NCBI RefSeq assembly: GCF_022865105.1
Contig: NZ_JAKNYM010000002.1
Location: forward strand, 1,273,501 to 1,337,500
Length of the DNA: 64,000 nucleotides
Direction of reading: 5' to 3'
DNA from: Sphingomicrobium astaxanthinifaciens
GTDB lineage: Bacteria; Pseudomonadota; Alphaproteobacteria; Sphingomonadales; Sphingomonadaceae
A model generated the notes under the pieces. It was not told the origin of the DNA. It did no database searches and saw nothing but the letters and a program-made list of their open reading frames with translations. This document shows, in pieces, positions 9,926 to 19,518 of this stretch (within the stretch, counting starts at the first letter, position 1; every line of letters starts with the position of its first letter). The position numbers and the translations under genes were made by a program.

Positions 9926-10080
9926 GCGGGCGCCATCGCAAGAAGGGCGACCTGCCCGAAAAGACCTGCGCGCGCTGCGGGCGCCCCTTCGCCTGGCGTC
10001 GCAAGTGGGCGCACGTCTGGGACGAGGTGCGATACTGCTCGGACCGCTGCCGGGGCCAGCGCGGTCAGCCCCCGGGGTAG
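9922..10080 (+). CDS. DUF2256 zinc-ribbon-like mini-protein
   Basis: About 52 residues matching DUF2256, a small family of unknown function. A KKGDLPEKTC opening is followed by CARCGRPFAWRRKW and DEVRYCSDRCR, giving a CxxC...CxxxC metal-binding pattern. No ATG or GTG is in frame near the N-terminus. The only plausible start is CTG 9922, overlapping the PPK2 stop (CTGA), so translation may depend on coupling to the upstream gene. Its last 16 bases overlap the end of the convergent greB. The family match is good, but the start codon is uncertain. Confidence 0.75.
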   Translation: MSGRHRKKGDLPEKTCARCGRPFAWRRKWAHVWDEVRYCSDRCRGQRGQPPG

Positions 10081-10559
10081 GCGATCTTCTCGATCTCGTA
10101 GAACATCTCGCCCGCCGGCAACCGGACCGAACGTTCCTCGCCGACCCGAGCGCCGATGATCGCGCGGGCGATCGGCGAGGACCAGCCCACGCGCCCGTCG
10201 CCCGCCTCGGCCTCGTCGTCGCCGACGATGGTCAGCACGCGGGTGCGGTCCTCCTCGTCGACCAGCGTCACGGTCGCGCCGAAGCGCACCTCGTCGCGCC
10301 GCTCGGCGCGCGCCGGGTCGACGATCTTGGCCTGCTTCATGACCTTCGACAAATAGCCGAGCCGGCGGTCGATCTCGCGCAGCTTCTTTCGGCCGTAGAT
10401 ATAGTCGCCATTCTCCGAGCGGTCGCCATTGCCCGCCGCCCAGGCGATCGTCTCGACCAGCTTGGGGCGTTCGGTGCCGAACAGCGTCTCATATTCGTGG
10501 CGGATGCGCGCGAAGCCCTCGGGCGTGATATAGCGCGCTCGCTTGCCCCCCGCGGCCAT
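10065..10559 (-). CDS. greB: Transcription elongation factor GreB
   Basis: A 164-residue Gre factor that stimulates transcript cleavage in backtracked RNA polymerase. The N-terminal coiled coil carries RSENGDYIYGRKKLREIDRR, where the acidic tip and the basic GRKKLREID patch are typical of GreB. The C-terminal FKBP-like domain follows, with FGATVTLVDEED and SPIARAIIGARVGE. Its ATG overlaps the slt stop (ATGA), so it is translated from the same mRNA as the transglycosylase. GreA is less likely given the basic patch and length. Confidence 0.9.
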   Translation of the reverse strand: MAAGGKRARYITPEGFARIRHEYETLFGTERPKLVETIAWAAGNGDRSENGDYIYGRKKLREIDRRLGYLSKVMKQAKIVDPARAERRDEVRFGATVTLVDEEDRTRVLTIVGDDEAEAGDGRVGWSSPIARAIIGARVGEERSVRLPAGEMFYEIEKIAYPGG

Positions 10560-12550
10560 CAGCCGGGGCGACCCGGCTTGCCGAGGTGGCGCGAGACATG
10601 GACCGCGCCATAGGCGGGGACATAGGGATTGAGCCGGTCGTAGACGGCGGCATTCTCGATCACCCGCTGGACGTAGCTGCGCGTCTCGCCGAAGGGGATC
10701 TGCTCGATCCACTTGAGCGTGTCGACCGACGGATCGCGCGGGTCGCCGTAGCGCCGCACCCATTTCATCGCATTGCCGTGGCCGGCGTTGTAGCTCGCCG
10801 CGGCGAGCGCGAGATTGCCCTCCCAGTTGCGCAGCCGCAGCGCCAGATAGTCGCTGCCGAGCCGGACATTGTAGGCCGGGTCGCTGGTCAGCCGGGCATA
10901 GCTGTAGGGTAGCCCGCTGCGCCGCGCCTGGTCGCGCGCGGTGGCGGGGAGCAGCTGCATCATGCCGTGCGCGTTGGCGTGGCTCACCGCCGAGCGGTCG
11001 AACGAGCTTTCCTGCCGGGCGATCCCGTGGGCATAGCTCCACAGCTGGCCGCCGGGCACGCCCTCGTGCAGCGTCGGCCAAGCCGAGCGATAGTAGAAGG
11101 CGGTGCCGTTGTTGCGCGCCACCCGCGCCACCCAGACGCCGAGGTCGGGGCGGTCGATCGTCTCGGCATAGCGGCTCGCGAGGATGCGTTCGCCCTCGCT
11201 GTCGAGGCTCTCGGCGAGCGCGCGCACGAACAGCGCCTGCTCGTCGCGGCTGTTGGCCAGCCGCCCGGTCGCCGCCACGATCGGGCGCGCGTAGAATTGC
11301 TGCGCCAGCGCCGGGTCAACCTGGGTCGGCAGCGGCGGGGGCGGGGGTATCTCGCGCCCCAGCCGCTCGAGCGCGAGCTGGCTGTAGAACAGCTCGGGGC
11401 TCTGCGCGGCGCGTTCGAACAGCGCGTTGGCGCGCGCCGTATCGCCGGCCTCGAGCGCGGTCCGTCCGGCCCAGTAGAGCCCCTTCGAATAGACCTGGAG
11501 CGAGCGTCCGCCGCCGGCATAGAGTTCGAACAGCGTGCTCGCCGCGGCGGGGCGCTCGAGGCGGTCGCGCGCGATCGTGCCAGCGAGCCAGGCGAGGTCG
11601 GTATACTTGTCGCGCACCCCGAACGGCTGCAGCGTCTTGTCGTCGCCGGGGACGAAGGCGTCCTCGATCTGGCGCGCGATGTTGAACGCGGTCGACCAGG
11701 CCCCGCGCGCCTCGGCACCCTGCGCCGCGAGCAGCAACATCTCGAACCATTTGTCGATGTCTGTGGGGCGCGTGGCCAGCGCGTGTGGCTGCGCGAGCAG
11801 CGCCTGCGCCGCTTCCTCGTTGCCGTTCAGCCGGAAGTAGCGCGCGCGGTCCATCAGCAGCCCCGCATGGTCGTCGACCCGGTCGGCGACCGCCGCGAAT
11901 TTCTGGTTGGCATCGCCGTCGCCGCGTTGCAGCGCGACCCGCGCCTCGGCGATCGGGCGCTCGCTCGACGGGAGCAGCGAGACATAGGCGGCGGCGCGGC
12001 TCGCCTGCTTGTCGAACAGCAGCGCATCGACGCGGCGGGCATGGTCGTCGGTGGTCAGCCGGGTCCAATATTGCGCGCGCACCAGCGTTTCGTCGTCGGG
12101 GCCGAGGTCGGCGCTGCGCCACGCCGAGCGGGCCGCCGCGAGCGCCTCGATGCCGCGCCCCTGCCGGTCATAGGCATAGGCGAGCCGGGTCCAGCCGCGC
12201 GCGGTCTTCGGCGGGGCGGTGCGGAAGAAGGCGATGACCTGCGCGTCATCGGCGCGCGCGTCGAGCGCGGCCTCGGCGCGGGCCCGGATGGTCGCGACCT
12301 CGGGCCAGTCGGGATAGGCGATCGCGAAGCGCGCCGCGCGCTCGAAGCTTGGGGCGTTGTCGCGCCGCAGCGCGCGCCATTCGCCGATCGCGGCGTCGAC
12401 CACCGCGATCGGGGCGGGGGCCTGCGTGGCGACCGCAATCGCGGCCGCGCTCGCTTCGGGGCGCACCGGCGGTTCGACCACCGAGGAGGAGGCCATCCCC
12501 GACAAGGTGGCGACGGCGATGAAAAGGGCGGGCTTCCTCATACTGGACAT
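10559..12550 (-). CDS. slt: Soluble lytic murein transglycosylase, Slt70 type
   Basis: A 663-residue periplasmic enzyme that cleaves the MurNAc-GlcNAc bond, forming 1,6-anhydroMurNAc. The N-terminus has a signal peptide (RKPALFIAVATLSGMA). A long alpha-superhelical region of TPR-like repeats follows, then a C-terminal SLT domain with the catalytic Glu in GIARQESSFDRSA, then HGMMQLLPATA and ASYNAGHGN. I chose ATG 12550, preceded by AGAAG. The in-frame opening further upstream runs into the divergent dapA. It forms an operon with greB. The pairing with dapA and envelope-stress genes is contextual only. Confidence 0.93.
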   Translation of the reverse strand: MSSMRKPALFIAVATLSGMASSSVVEPPVRPEASAAAIAVATQAPAPIAVVDAAIGEWRALRRDNAPSFERAARFAIAYPDWPEVATIRARAEAALDARADDAQVIAFFRTAPPKTARGWTRLAYAYDRQGRGIEALAAARSAWRSADLGPDDETLVRAQYWTRLTTDDHARRVDALLFDKQASRAAAYVSLLPSSERPIAEARVALQRGDGDANQKFAAVADRVDDHAGLLMDRARYFRLNGNEEAAQALLAQPHALATRPTDIDKWFEMLLLAAQGAEARGAWSTAFNIARQIEDAFVPGDDKTLQPFGVRDKYTDLAWLAGTIARDRLERPAAASTLFELYAGGGRSLQVYSKGLYWAGRTALEAGDTARANALFERAAQSPELFYSQLALERLGREIPPPPPLPTQVDPALAQQFYARPIVAATGRLANSRDEQALFVRALAESLDSEGERILASRYAETIDRPDLGVWVARVARNNGTAFYYRSAWPTLHEGVPGGQLWSYAHGIARQESSFDRSAVSHANAHGMMQLLPATARDQARRSGLPYSYARLTSDPAYNVRLGSDYLALRLRNWEGNLALAAASYNAGHGNAMKWVRRYGDPRDPSVDTLKWIEQIPFGETRSYVQRVIENAAVYDRLNPYVPAYGAVHVSRHLGKPGRPG

Positions 12551-12638
12551 GCTAGGCAGGGGCTTCTTATCAGACGCTGAACATATACCCCTGAAAAAGG
12601 GTTGGGACGGCAAGTCGTTCCAGAGAAAGGATGAATGC

Positions 12639-13520
12639 ATGTTTCGTGGCTCGATTCCCGCGTTGGTGACCCCGTTCGACGAGGAGGGGGCGCTCGATCT
12701 GGAGGCGTTTCGCGCGCTTGTCGACTGGCAAATCGACGAAGGCAGCCACGGGCTCGTGCCGTGCGGCACCACCGGCGAGGTCGCCACCTTGTCGGGATCC
12801 GAACATCGGCAGGTCGTCGCCGCCTGTGTCGAGCAGGCTCGCGGACGGGTGCCGGTGATCGCCGGGTGCGGGGGGTATGACACCGCCGCAGTGGTGGCCG
12901 CGATCGAGATGGTCGCGGAGGCGGGCGCCGATGCCGCGCTGTGCGTCGTGCCCTATTACAACAAGCCTAGCCAGGCGGGGCTGGTCGCCCATTTCACCGC
13001 CTGTGCCGAGGCCTCGCCGATCCCGATCGTGGTCTACAACGTGCCGAGCCGGACCGTCGCCGACATCGGCGTCGAGGCGCTCGCCGAGGTGGCGAGGCAC
13101 GAACGGATCGTCGCGATCAAGGATGCCACCGGCAACCTGGCCCGCGTCACCGCGCAGCGGCTCGCCTGTGGCGAGGATTTCATCCAGCTGTCGGGCAACG
13201 ACGACATGGCGCTGGGCTTCAACGCGATGGGCGGGACGGGGTGCATCTCGGTCACCGCCAACGTCGCGCCGCGACTGTGCAGCCGCTTCCAGGAAGCGAT
13301 GCTCGAGGGGCGCTGGGACGAGGCGCTCGAGCTGCAGGACAAGCTCTACCCGCTCCACGCCGCGCTCTTCACCGACGCCTCGCCCGGTCCGGCCAAATAT
13401 GCGCTGTCGAAGGTCCGCCCGGGCAGCGGGACCGCGCTTCGGCTGCCGCTGACCGAGCCCTCGGCGGCCTCGAAGGCAGCGGTCGATGCCGCGCTTGAGC
13501 ATGCGGGGTTGGCCGGATGA
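12639..13520 (+). CDS. dapA: 4-hydroxy-tetrahydrodipicolinate synthase
   Basis: A 293-residue TIM-barrel aldolase that condenses pyruvate with aspartate semialdehyde, the committed step to diaminopimelate and lysine. Key blocks are PCGTTGE (pyruvate-binding Thr-Thr), VVYNVPSRT with the catalytic Tyr, and [10 protein letters not shown] with the Schiff-base Lys. ATG 12639 follows a good AGAAAGGA ribosome-binding site. A much longer upstream opening into the slt region is rejected. It overlaps smpB by 4 nt. dapF and asd of the same pathway are elsewhere in this window. Confidence 0.96.
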   Translation: MFRGSIPALVTPFDEEGALDLEAFRALVDWQIDEGSHGLVPCGTTGEVATLSGSEHRQVVAACVEQARGRVPVIAGCGGYDTAAVVAAIEMVAEAGADAALCVVPYYNKPSQAGLVAHFTACAEASPIPIVVYNVPSRTVADIGVEALAEVARHERIVAIKDATGNLARVTAQRLACGEDFIQLSGNDDMALGFNAMGGTGCISVTANVAPRLCSRFQEAMLEGRWDEALELQDKLYPLHAALFTDASPGPAKYALSKVRPGSGTALRLPLTEPSAASKAAVDAALEHAGLAG

Positions 13521-13987
13521 GCAAGGCCTTCAACAAGGTCAAGGTCGTCGCCGACAACCGGCGCGCCCATTACGATTATGCCATCGAGGAGCGCTTCGAG
13601 GCGGGCATCGTCCTGCAGGGCACCGAGGTGAAGGCGCTGCGCAATTCGGAAGGCTCGATCAAGGAAAGCTATGCCACCGTCGAGGATGGCGAGGCGTGGC
13701 TGATCAACAGCCACATTCCCGAATATAGCCACGGCAACCGCCTCAACCACGAGACGCGGCGCCCGCGCAAGCTGCTGCTCCACCAGCGCGAGATCAACAA
13801 GATGATGGGCGCGGTGCAGCGGCAGGGCATGACGCTGGTGCCGCTGTCGATCTATTTCAACGGCGAGGGCAAGGCCAAGGTCGAGCTCGGGCTCGCCAAG
13901 GGCAAGAAGGTCCACGACAAGCGCCAGGCGATCAAGGATCGCGACTGGAAGCGCCAGCAGGCGAGGATCCTGAGGGATCGTGGGTAA
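13517..13987 (+). CDS. smpB: SsrA-binding protein SmpB
   Basis: A 156-residue RNA-binding protein that delivers tmRNA to stalled ribosomes. The OB-fold core has [20 protein letters not shown] and [16 protein letters not shown]. The C-terminal tail [20 protein letters not shown] is the decoding-site helix typical of the family. Its ATG overlaps the dapA stop, and its stop lies inside the next gene's start (8-nt overlap). No tmRNA gene is seen in this window. Confidence 0.97.
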   Translation: MSKAFNKVKVVADNRRAHYDYAIEERFEAGIVLQGTEVKALRNSEGSIKESYATVEDGEAWLINSHIPEYSHGNRLNHETRRPRKLLLHQREINKMMGAVQRQGMTLVPLSIYFNGEGKAKVELGLAKGKKVHDKRQAIKDRDWKRQQARILRDRG

Positions 13988-14546
13988 GCACGCCCCCGGC
14001 CCGATCAAGCGCTTTCTCCAGCGCAACGCGCCGACGCGCGACGAATTGATCGAATCGCGCTGGCTCAGGCCGGTGCGGCGCTACATCGCGGCGCATGAAT
14101 ATTGGCGCTTCACCCGGCGCTCGGTGCCGCGCGCGGTGCTCGTCGGCATGTTCATCGGCATCTTCCTGATGATCCCCGGGCTGCAGATGTTCGCCGCCGC
14201 CGCTCTGTCGATCCCGCTGCGCGCCAATATCCCGCTCGCCGCCGCGATCACCTGGGTGAGCAACCCGGCGACCACCCCCGTCTTCCTGCTCGCCGGGCTC
14301 GAGATCGGCAGCCGCGTCGGCTTCCATACCGACGTGGACAGCTTCCTCGCCCTGTTCGAGCGCGGCGCCTCGCTCGGCGAATGGGGGCGCTGGGCGCTGT
14401 CCGATGCCGCGCCCGCCGTCATCTTCGGGTTGTTCGTCATCGCGCTGGGCCTCGCGCTCGTCGCCTATTGGGTGTCGCTGATCGGATGGCGATTGTGGAT
14501 TGCGCGGCGCTGGCGGCAGCGTAGTGTCGATGACCAATCAACCTGA
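13980..14546 (+). CDS. DUF2062 membrane protein
   Basis: A 188-residue inner-membrane protein of the DUF2062 family. It starts at GTG 13980 inside the smpB 3' end. After a basic N-terminus there are hydrophobic segments at roughly 58-80, 84-108 and 140-170 ([53 protein letters not shown]). The NPATTP motif is characteristic of the family, whose function is unknown. Tight overlap makes it part of the dapA-smpB transcript. Confidence 0.85.
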   Translation: MGKHAPGPIKRFLQRNAPTRDELIESRWLRPVRRYIAAHEYWRFTRRSVPRAVLVGMFIGIFLMIPGLQMFAAAALSIPLRANIPLAAAITWVSNPATTPVFLLAGLEIGSRVGFHTDVDSFLALFERGASLGEWGRWALSDAAPAVIFGLFVIALGLALVAYWVSLIGWRLWIARRWRQRSVDDQST

Positions 14547-14559
14547 TGCTGGAGAGATG

Positions 14560-16674
14560 ATGAAGACGTTGACGATCGCGCTGGCCGCCTCGAGCGCGCT
14601 GGCGGGCTGCACCCAGACCACCGCGCCCGACCTCGCCCCTGCCACTGCTGCCGCCACTGCCACCGCCAGCGCCACCGCCGAACCGTTGCCCGAGGGCGCG
14701 GCCGCGCTGGGCGATGCGCCCGCCGGCGAGGCCGAACTGGGCACCTACGGGTTCGACACCAGCGGGATGGACCGCTCGGTCGACCCCGGCGATGATTTCT
14801 ACGCCTACGCCAACGGCCGTTGGGCGGCGGCGACCGCCATTCCCGCCGACAAGTCGAACTACGGCATGTTCGGCGCGCTCGACGACCTCTCGCGCGAGCG
14901 CACCAAGGCGATCATCCTCGAGGCGGCCGCGGACCCCGCCAACCGGGTCGGCGCCGCCTATAACAGCTTCCTCGATACCGACCGGATCGAAGCCCTCGGG
15001 ATGGCGCCGATCGCGCCGCTGCTCGCCGACATCGCCGCGATCGACAGCGTCGAGGACTATGCCACGATGCTCGGCCGCGCCGACCGCCTCGGTTTCGGCG
15101 GGGGGCCGATCGGCTGGTATATCGGGCAGGACGACGGCGACAGCACGCGCTACATCATGAACGCCTACCAGTCGGGGCTCGGGCTGCCCGACCGCGATTA
15201 TTATCTCGAGGACAGCGAGCGCTTCGTCACCGTGCGCGCCGCCTATGTCGACTATCTCGCCGACTTGCTTGGGCATGCGGGGGTGGCGAGCGACGAGGCG
15301 CGCGCGCGGGCCGAGGCGATCCTCGCCTTCGAGACCGCGCTGGCGAAGGTGCATTGGGACCGCAACGCGCTGGGCGACAGCGAGAAGACCTACAACTTGG
15401 GATCGCGCGCCGAACTCGAGGCGCTCGCCCCCGGCTTCGCGTGGGACGCGATGTGGGCCGCCGGCGGTTACGACTTCGACGAGATCAACGTGATGACCCC
15501 GAGCGCGATCGAGGCGGGGATGGCGCTCGCCGCCGCGGCCGAGCTCGACGTCCTCAAGGACAAGCTGGCGGTCGCGGCGCTGCGCAGCTTCGCCCCCGCG
15601 CTGCCCGCCGCGGTCGATGGCCGCGTGTTCGATTTCTACAGCCGCACACTGTCGGGCGTCCCCGAGCAGGAGGAGCGGTGGAAGCGCGGGGTCCAGTTCG
15701 TCTCGCGCGCGCTGCGCGACGATGTCGGGCAGGTCTATGCCGCGCGCCACTTCCCGCCCGAGCACAAGGCGGCGATGCAGGAGCTCGTCGACAATGTGAT
15801 CGCGGCGATGCGGCAGCGCATCACCACTGCCGACTGGATGGCCGAGGCGACCAAGCGCCAGGCGATCGACAAGCTCGAGCGGTTCACCGTCAAGATCGGC
15901 TATCCCGACCGCTGGGAAAGCTACGAGGGGCTGACGATGCAGCCCGACGACCTGTTCCGCAACATGCTGCGCGCGCGCGAGTGGCAGCACCAGGACGCGC
16001 TTGCCAAGCTCGACGAGCCGCTGCGGCGCTGGGAGTGGGGCATGGCGCCGATGACGGTCAACGCCTATGCCAATTTCGGCCAGATGGAGATCGTCTTCCC
16101 CGCCTCGATCCTCCAGCCGCCCTTCTTCGATCCCAATGCAGATCCGGCAATCAACTATGGCGGCATCGGCGCGGTGATCGGTCACGAGATCAGCCACCAT
16201 TTCGACGACCAGGGCGCGAAATATGACAGCTCGGGCAATCTCAACAACTGGTGGACCGAGGCCGATTACGCCAATTTCGAGGCGCGCGGCAAAGCGCTGA
16301 TCGACCAATATGGCGCCTATGAGATCTTCCCCGGCGAGTATATCGACGGCGAGTTCACGCTGGGCGAGAATATTGGCGATCTCGCCGGTCTCGCGATCGC
16401 CCATGACGCTTACCGGGCGTCGCTCAATGGCGAGGACGCCCCGGTCATCGACGGCACCACCGGCGACCAGCGCTTCTTCCTCGGCTGGGCGCAGGTGTGG
16501 CGGCGCAACTATCGCGACGAGGAGCTCAAGCGCCGGCTCAAGACCGACAGCCACTCGCCCTCGATCCAGCGGGTCTGGGTAATCCGCAACATGGACGCCT
16601 GGTACGACGCCTTCGCCGTCGACGCCGCGGACGCGATGTATCTCGCGCCCGCGCAGCGGGTGACCGTCTGGTAG
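14560..16674 (+). CDS. M13-family zinc metallopeptidase, lipoprotein
   Basis: A 704-residue PepO/neprilysin-type peptidase. The N-terminus is a lipoprotein signal ending in the lipobox LAGC, followed by an Ala/Thr-rich linker, so it is anchored in the envelope. The M13 N-terminal domain begins VDPGDDFYAYANGRW. The zinc site is HEISHH (about residues 542-547), with the third ligand in ENIGDLAGL and NAYANFGQMEIVFPA upstream. The C-terminal Trp is as in the family. Two ATGs (14557 and 14560) are possible; GGAGA spacing favours 14560. Its TAG is followed immediately by the cckA ATG, so the two are co-expressed. Confidence 0.94.
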   Translation: MKTLTIALAASSALAGCTQTTAPDLAPATAAATATASATAEPLPEGAAALGDAPAGEAELGTYGFDTSGMDRSVDPGDDFYAYANGRWAAATAIPADKSNYGMFGALDDLSRERTKAIILEAAADPANRVGAAYNSFLDTDRIEALGMAPIAPLLADIAAIDSVEDYATMLGRADRLGFGGGPIGWYIGQDDGDSTRYIMNAYQSGLGLPDRDYYLEDSERFVTVRAAYVDYLADLLGHAGVASDEARARAEAILAFETALAKVHWDRNALGDSEKTYNLGSRAELEALAPGFAWDAMWAAGGYDFDEINVMTPSAIEAGMALAAAAELDVLKDKLAVAALRSFAPALPAAVDGRVFDFYSRTLSGVPEQEERWKRGVQFVSRALRDDVGQVYAARHFPPEHKAAMQELVDNVIAAMRQRITTADWMAEATKRQAIDKLERFTVKIGYPDRWESYEGLTMQPDDLFRNMLRAREWQHQDALAKLDEPLRRWEWGMAPMTVNAYANFGQMEIVFPASILQPPFFDPNADPAINYGGIGAVIGHEISHHFDDQGAKYDSSGNLNNWWTEADYANFEARGKALIDQYGAYEIFPGEYIDGEFTLGENIGDLAGLAIAHDAYRASLNGEDAPVIDGTTGDQRFFLGWAQVWRRNYRDEELKRRLKTDSHSPSIQRVWVIRNMDAWYDAFAVDAADAMYLAPAQRVTVW

Positions 16675-19056
16675 ATGCTCGACCGCCACGCCGCCCTGGC
16701 CGCCGAGCTGCCCGAACCGCGCCAGCGATGGCTCGGGCCGCTGCTGGTCGGGGCCGCGTTGCTGTCGATGCTGCTGCTCGCCTGGCAGGACGAGCTCGGG
16801 CTCGCGGGTGGGGCGGTGCTGCTCGGGGCGCTGCTGCTCGGCGCGCTCGCGCTCGACCGCGCGCGCCGCGACCCGGTCGCCGCGAGCCCGCCCGCGCCGC
16901 GCGCCTCGGCGGAGGAATTCGCGCTCGCCGCGGCGGCGCTGCGGCTGGTCGGCGAGGCCGCCGCGGTGACCGATGCCGAGGGGCGACTGCTGCTTGCCAA
17001 CCCGCAATTCGACAAGCGTTTCGCGGGGGACGTCCAGCCCTTCGCCGCCGCGATCGTGGGGGTGCATGAGCGGCTGCGCGGGCTGGCGCTGCGCGACGGG
17101 CAGGCGAGCGACACGCTGGCGCTGGGCGATGAGCAGGTCGAGGCCGTGCTGGTCCGCGTTGGGGTCGGGGCCGAACGCCTCCTGCTGTGGCGCTTCCCCG
17201 TGGTCGGCAAACCCGACCGGCTCGAGATCTCGGCGCAGCGCGTGGCGGGCGAGACGGGGGATCGGCTCGCCGCCGCCGGGGTGCTCGCGGCGCTGATCGA
17301 CGATGCCGGCCGGCTGGTCGCGGCCAACCGCCCCTTCAGCCAGCGCGCGATCCCCGTCAAGCCGCGCCCCAACCTGAGCCTCGGCGAGCTGATCGAGCAG
17401 CGCGACGACGGCCATCTCCACCTCGTCGAGGAAGGCGAGGGCGCCGTCCCGCTGCGCGGCGTCCACGTCCCGCTCGATCCCGCCGCCGAGGGCGGGGCGG
17501 GGACCCTCCTCCTGTTCGAGACCGCCGAGGCGGGCGGCACGGCGACCAGCGACAATGTCCAGGCGCTGCTCGAACTGCTGCCGCTCGGCCTCGCGCTGGT
17601 CGACCGTGACGGGCGCTTCCTGACGATGAACGCGGCCTTCCGGCTCGCCGGCGGGATCGGCGAGGAGCGCGTCTCCTACCCCGGTGACCTGGTGGTCAAG
17701 GAGGACAAGGCGATCGTCGCCGACACCGTGCGTCGCCACGCCCGCGGTCCCGCCATGTCGGGCGACATCGCGGTGCGGCTGTCGATCAACCCCAAGGAGC
17801 CGGTCGCGCTGACCGTCGCCGGGCTGCGCGGGATCGGCGATGCTGCGGTGCTGCTGTTGCTCAAGGACAATAGCGAGGAAGCCAAGCTCAAGCGGCAGAT
17901 CGCGCAGGCCACCAAGATGCAGGCGGTGGGCCAGCTCGCGGGCGGCGTGGCGCACGACTTCAACAACATCCTCACCGCCATCATCGGCCATTGCGACCTG
18001 ATGCTGATGCGGCACACGCCGGGCGACAGCGATTATGGCGACATCCAGCAGATCAAGTCCAATTCCAACCGCGCCGCGGGGCTGACCCGCCAATTGCTCG
18101 CCTTTTCGCGCCAGCAGACGCTGCGCCCGCAGGTGCTCCAGCTGGCCGATGTCGTCGCCGAGGTCAGCCACCTGTTGAAGCGGCTGCTCGGCGAAACGGT
18201 CGAACTCAAGGTCAAGCACGGGCGCGACGTCGGGCTGGTGCGCGCCGACCCGGGCCAGCTCGAGCAGGTCATCGTCAACCTCGCGGTCAACGCGCGCGAT
18301 GCGATGATGGAGAAGGGCGGCGGCATCCTGACCATCCAGACCTACCCGGTGCGCGCCGATCAGGTCGCCGACATCGGCAGCGAGATTCTGCCCGTGGCCG
18401 ACTATTCGGCGCTCTCGATCTCGGACACCGGGTCGGGCATCCCGCCCGCCGTGCTCGGCAAGATCTTCGAGCCCTTCTTCACCACCAAGGAGGTCGGCAA
18501 GGGCACCGGGCTCGGGCTCTCGACGGTCTACGGCATCGTCAAGCAGTCGGGGGGCTACATCTTTGCCGATTCCAAGGTCGGCGAGGGCACCAGCTTCGTC
18601 ATCTACCTGCCCGTCCACGAGGTCACCGAGGCGGCGCCGGTGCGCGCCGGGGGCAAGACCAAAGACGAGCAGGAAGAGGAACTGTGGGGGCAGGGCACGA
18701 TCCTCCTCGTCGAGGATGAACCGATGGTGCGCACGGTGGCCGAACGCGCGCTCACCCGGCACGGCTATACCGTCCTGACCGCCACCAATGGCGAGGAGGC
18801 GCTCGAGATCCTCGAGAAGACCGACGAGGAGATCGCGCTGCTGGTGTCCGATGTCGTCATGCCGATGATGGACGGTCCGACGATGGGGCGCGAGGCGCGC
18901 AAGGATCGCCCGGGGCTGCCGATCCTCTTCATGTCGGGCTACGCCGAGGAACAGCTGCGCAAGTCGATCGACATCGACAATGTCGACTTCCTCCCCAAGC
19001 CCTTCTCGGTGCAGGAGCTGGCCGAGGCGGTGCGCGACGTGCTCGCCGACGAATAG
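16675..19056 (+). CDS. cckA: Cell-cycle hybrid histidine kinase CckA
   Basis: A 793-residue membrane hybrid kinase. Two transmembrane helices lie at about 21-38 and 42-60. Degenerate PAS-like domains span about 85-390. The DHp helix has the phospho-acceptor His427 in GGVAHDFNNILTAI. The HATPase domain shows NLAVNARDAM, ISDTGSGIPP and GTGLGLSTVYGIV. A C-terminal receiver has Asp726 in LLVSDVVMP. The order and sequence match CckA, which in alphaproteobacteria phosphorylates ChpT and through it CtrA and CpdR. chpT lies 8.6 kb downstream. The start codon abuts the stop of the M13 peptidase with no gap, suggesting translational coupling. Confidence 0.92.
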   Translation: MLDRHAALAAELPEPRQRWLGPLLVGAALLSMLLLAWQDELGLAGGAVLLGALLLGALALDRARRDPVAASPPAPRASAEEFALAAAALRLVGEAAAVTDAEGRLLLANPQFDKRFAGDVQPFAAAIVGVHERLRGLALRDGQASDTLALGDEQVEAVLVRVGVGAERLLLWRFPVVGKPDRLEISAQRVAGETGDRLAAAGVLAALIDDAGRLVAANRPFSQRAIPVKPRPNLSLGELIEQRDDGHLHLVEEGEGAVPLRGVHVPLDPAAEGGAGTLLLFETAEAGGTATSDNVQALLELLPLGLALVDRDGRFLTMNAAFRLAGGIGEERVSYPGDLVVKEDKAIVADTVRRHARGPAMSGDIAVRLSINPKEPVALTVAGLRGIGDAAVLLLLKDNSEEAKLKRQIAQATKMQAVGQLAGGVAHDFNNILTAIIGHCDLMLMRHTPGDSDYGDIQQIKSNSNRAAGLTRQLLAFSRQQTLRPQVLQLADVVAEVSHLLKRLLGETVELKVKHGRDVGLVRADPGQLEQVIVNLAVNARDAMMEKGGGILTIQTYPVRADQVADIGSEILPVADYSALSISDTGSGIPPAVLGKIFEPFFTTKEVGKGTGLGLSTVYGIVKQSGGYIFADSKVGEGTSFVIYLPVHEVTEAAPVRAGGKTKDEQEEELWGQGTILLVEDEPMVRTVAERALTRHGYTVLTATNGEEALEILEKTDEEIALLVSDVVMPMMDGPTMGREARKDRPGLPILFMSGYAEEQLRKSIDIDNVDFLPKPFSVQELAEAVRDVLADE

Positions 19057-19093
19057 GCTTGGCGCGCGCGCCGTGGCGCGATACCGCTAGGGG

Positions 19094-19450
19094 ATGACCG
19101 ATTCCCGTACCATCCTCGTGGTCGAGGACGAACCGCTCATCGCGATGATGCTCGAGGACTTTCTCGAGACGCTCGGTCACGAGTGCGCGGGCGCCTGCGA
19201 AACCGTCGCCGAGGCGCTCGAGGCGGTCGAGAAGGGCGGGTTCGACATGGCCATTCTCGACGTCAACCTGGCGGGCGAACCCGTCTGGCCGGTCGCCGAG
19301 GCGCTGCGCGCGCGCGGCATCCCCTTCGCGCTGGCCACCGGTGGGCACCTGAGCGCGCCGCCGGCCGACTTCGAGACCACGCCGACGCTGGCCAAGCCCT
19401 TCACCATCGACCGCGTCGAGCCGGTGATCGCCGCGACGCTCGGCCAGTAG
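19094..19450 (+). CDS. Single-domain response regulator (receiver only)
   Basis: A 118-residue stand-alone receiver with no output domain. The acidic pocket is VVEDEP near residue 11, the phospho-acceptor is Asp56 in AILDVNLAG, and the conserved Lys is in LAKPF. The DVNLAG loop resembles receivers associated with HWE-type kinases in alphaproteobacteria rather than CheY. It lies 37 bp after cckA and could be read from the same transcript. Its partner kinase cannot be named from this sequence. Confidence 0.88.
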   Translation: MTDSRTILVVEDEPLIAMMLEDFLETLGHECAGACETVAEALEAVEKGGFDMAILDVNLAGEPVWPVAEALRARGIPFALATGGHLSAPPADFETTPTLAKPFTIDRVEPVIAATLGQ

Positions 19451-19518
19451 GTGGCGGCACGGTTCGTGCCGTCGCGCTCGCCGGGCTCGTCTTCCTCCTG
19501 GCCACGCTGAGCAGCCTG

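Noticed and set aside
12357-12638. Upstream in-frame extension of dapA
   Set aside because: It overlaps the signal-peptide end of the divergent slt gene. DapA homology and the ribosome-binding site place the start at 12639.
14437-18762. A 1441-codon open frame on the minus strand opposite the M13 peptidase and cckA genes
   Set aside because: Composition is Arg/Gly/Asp-rich with no domain, and it is antisense to two well-supported genes. Long antisense frames are expected in DNA this GC-rich.
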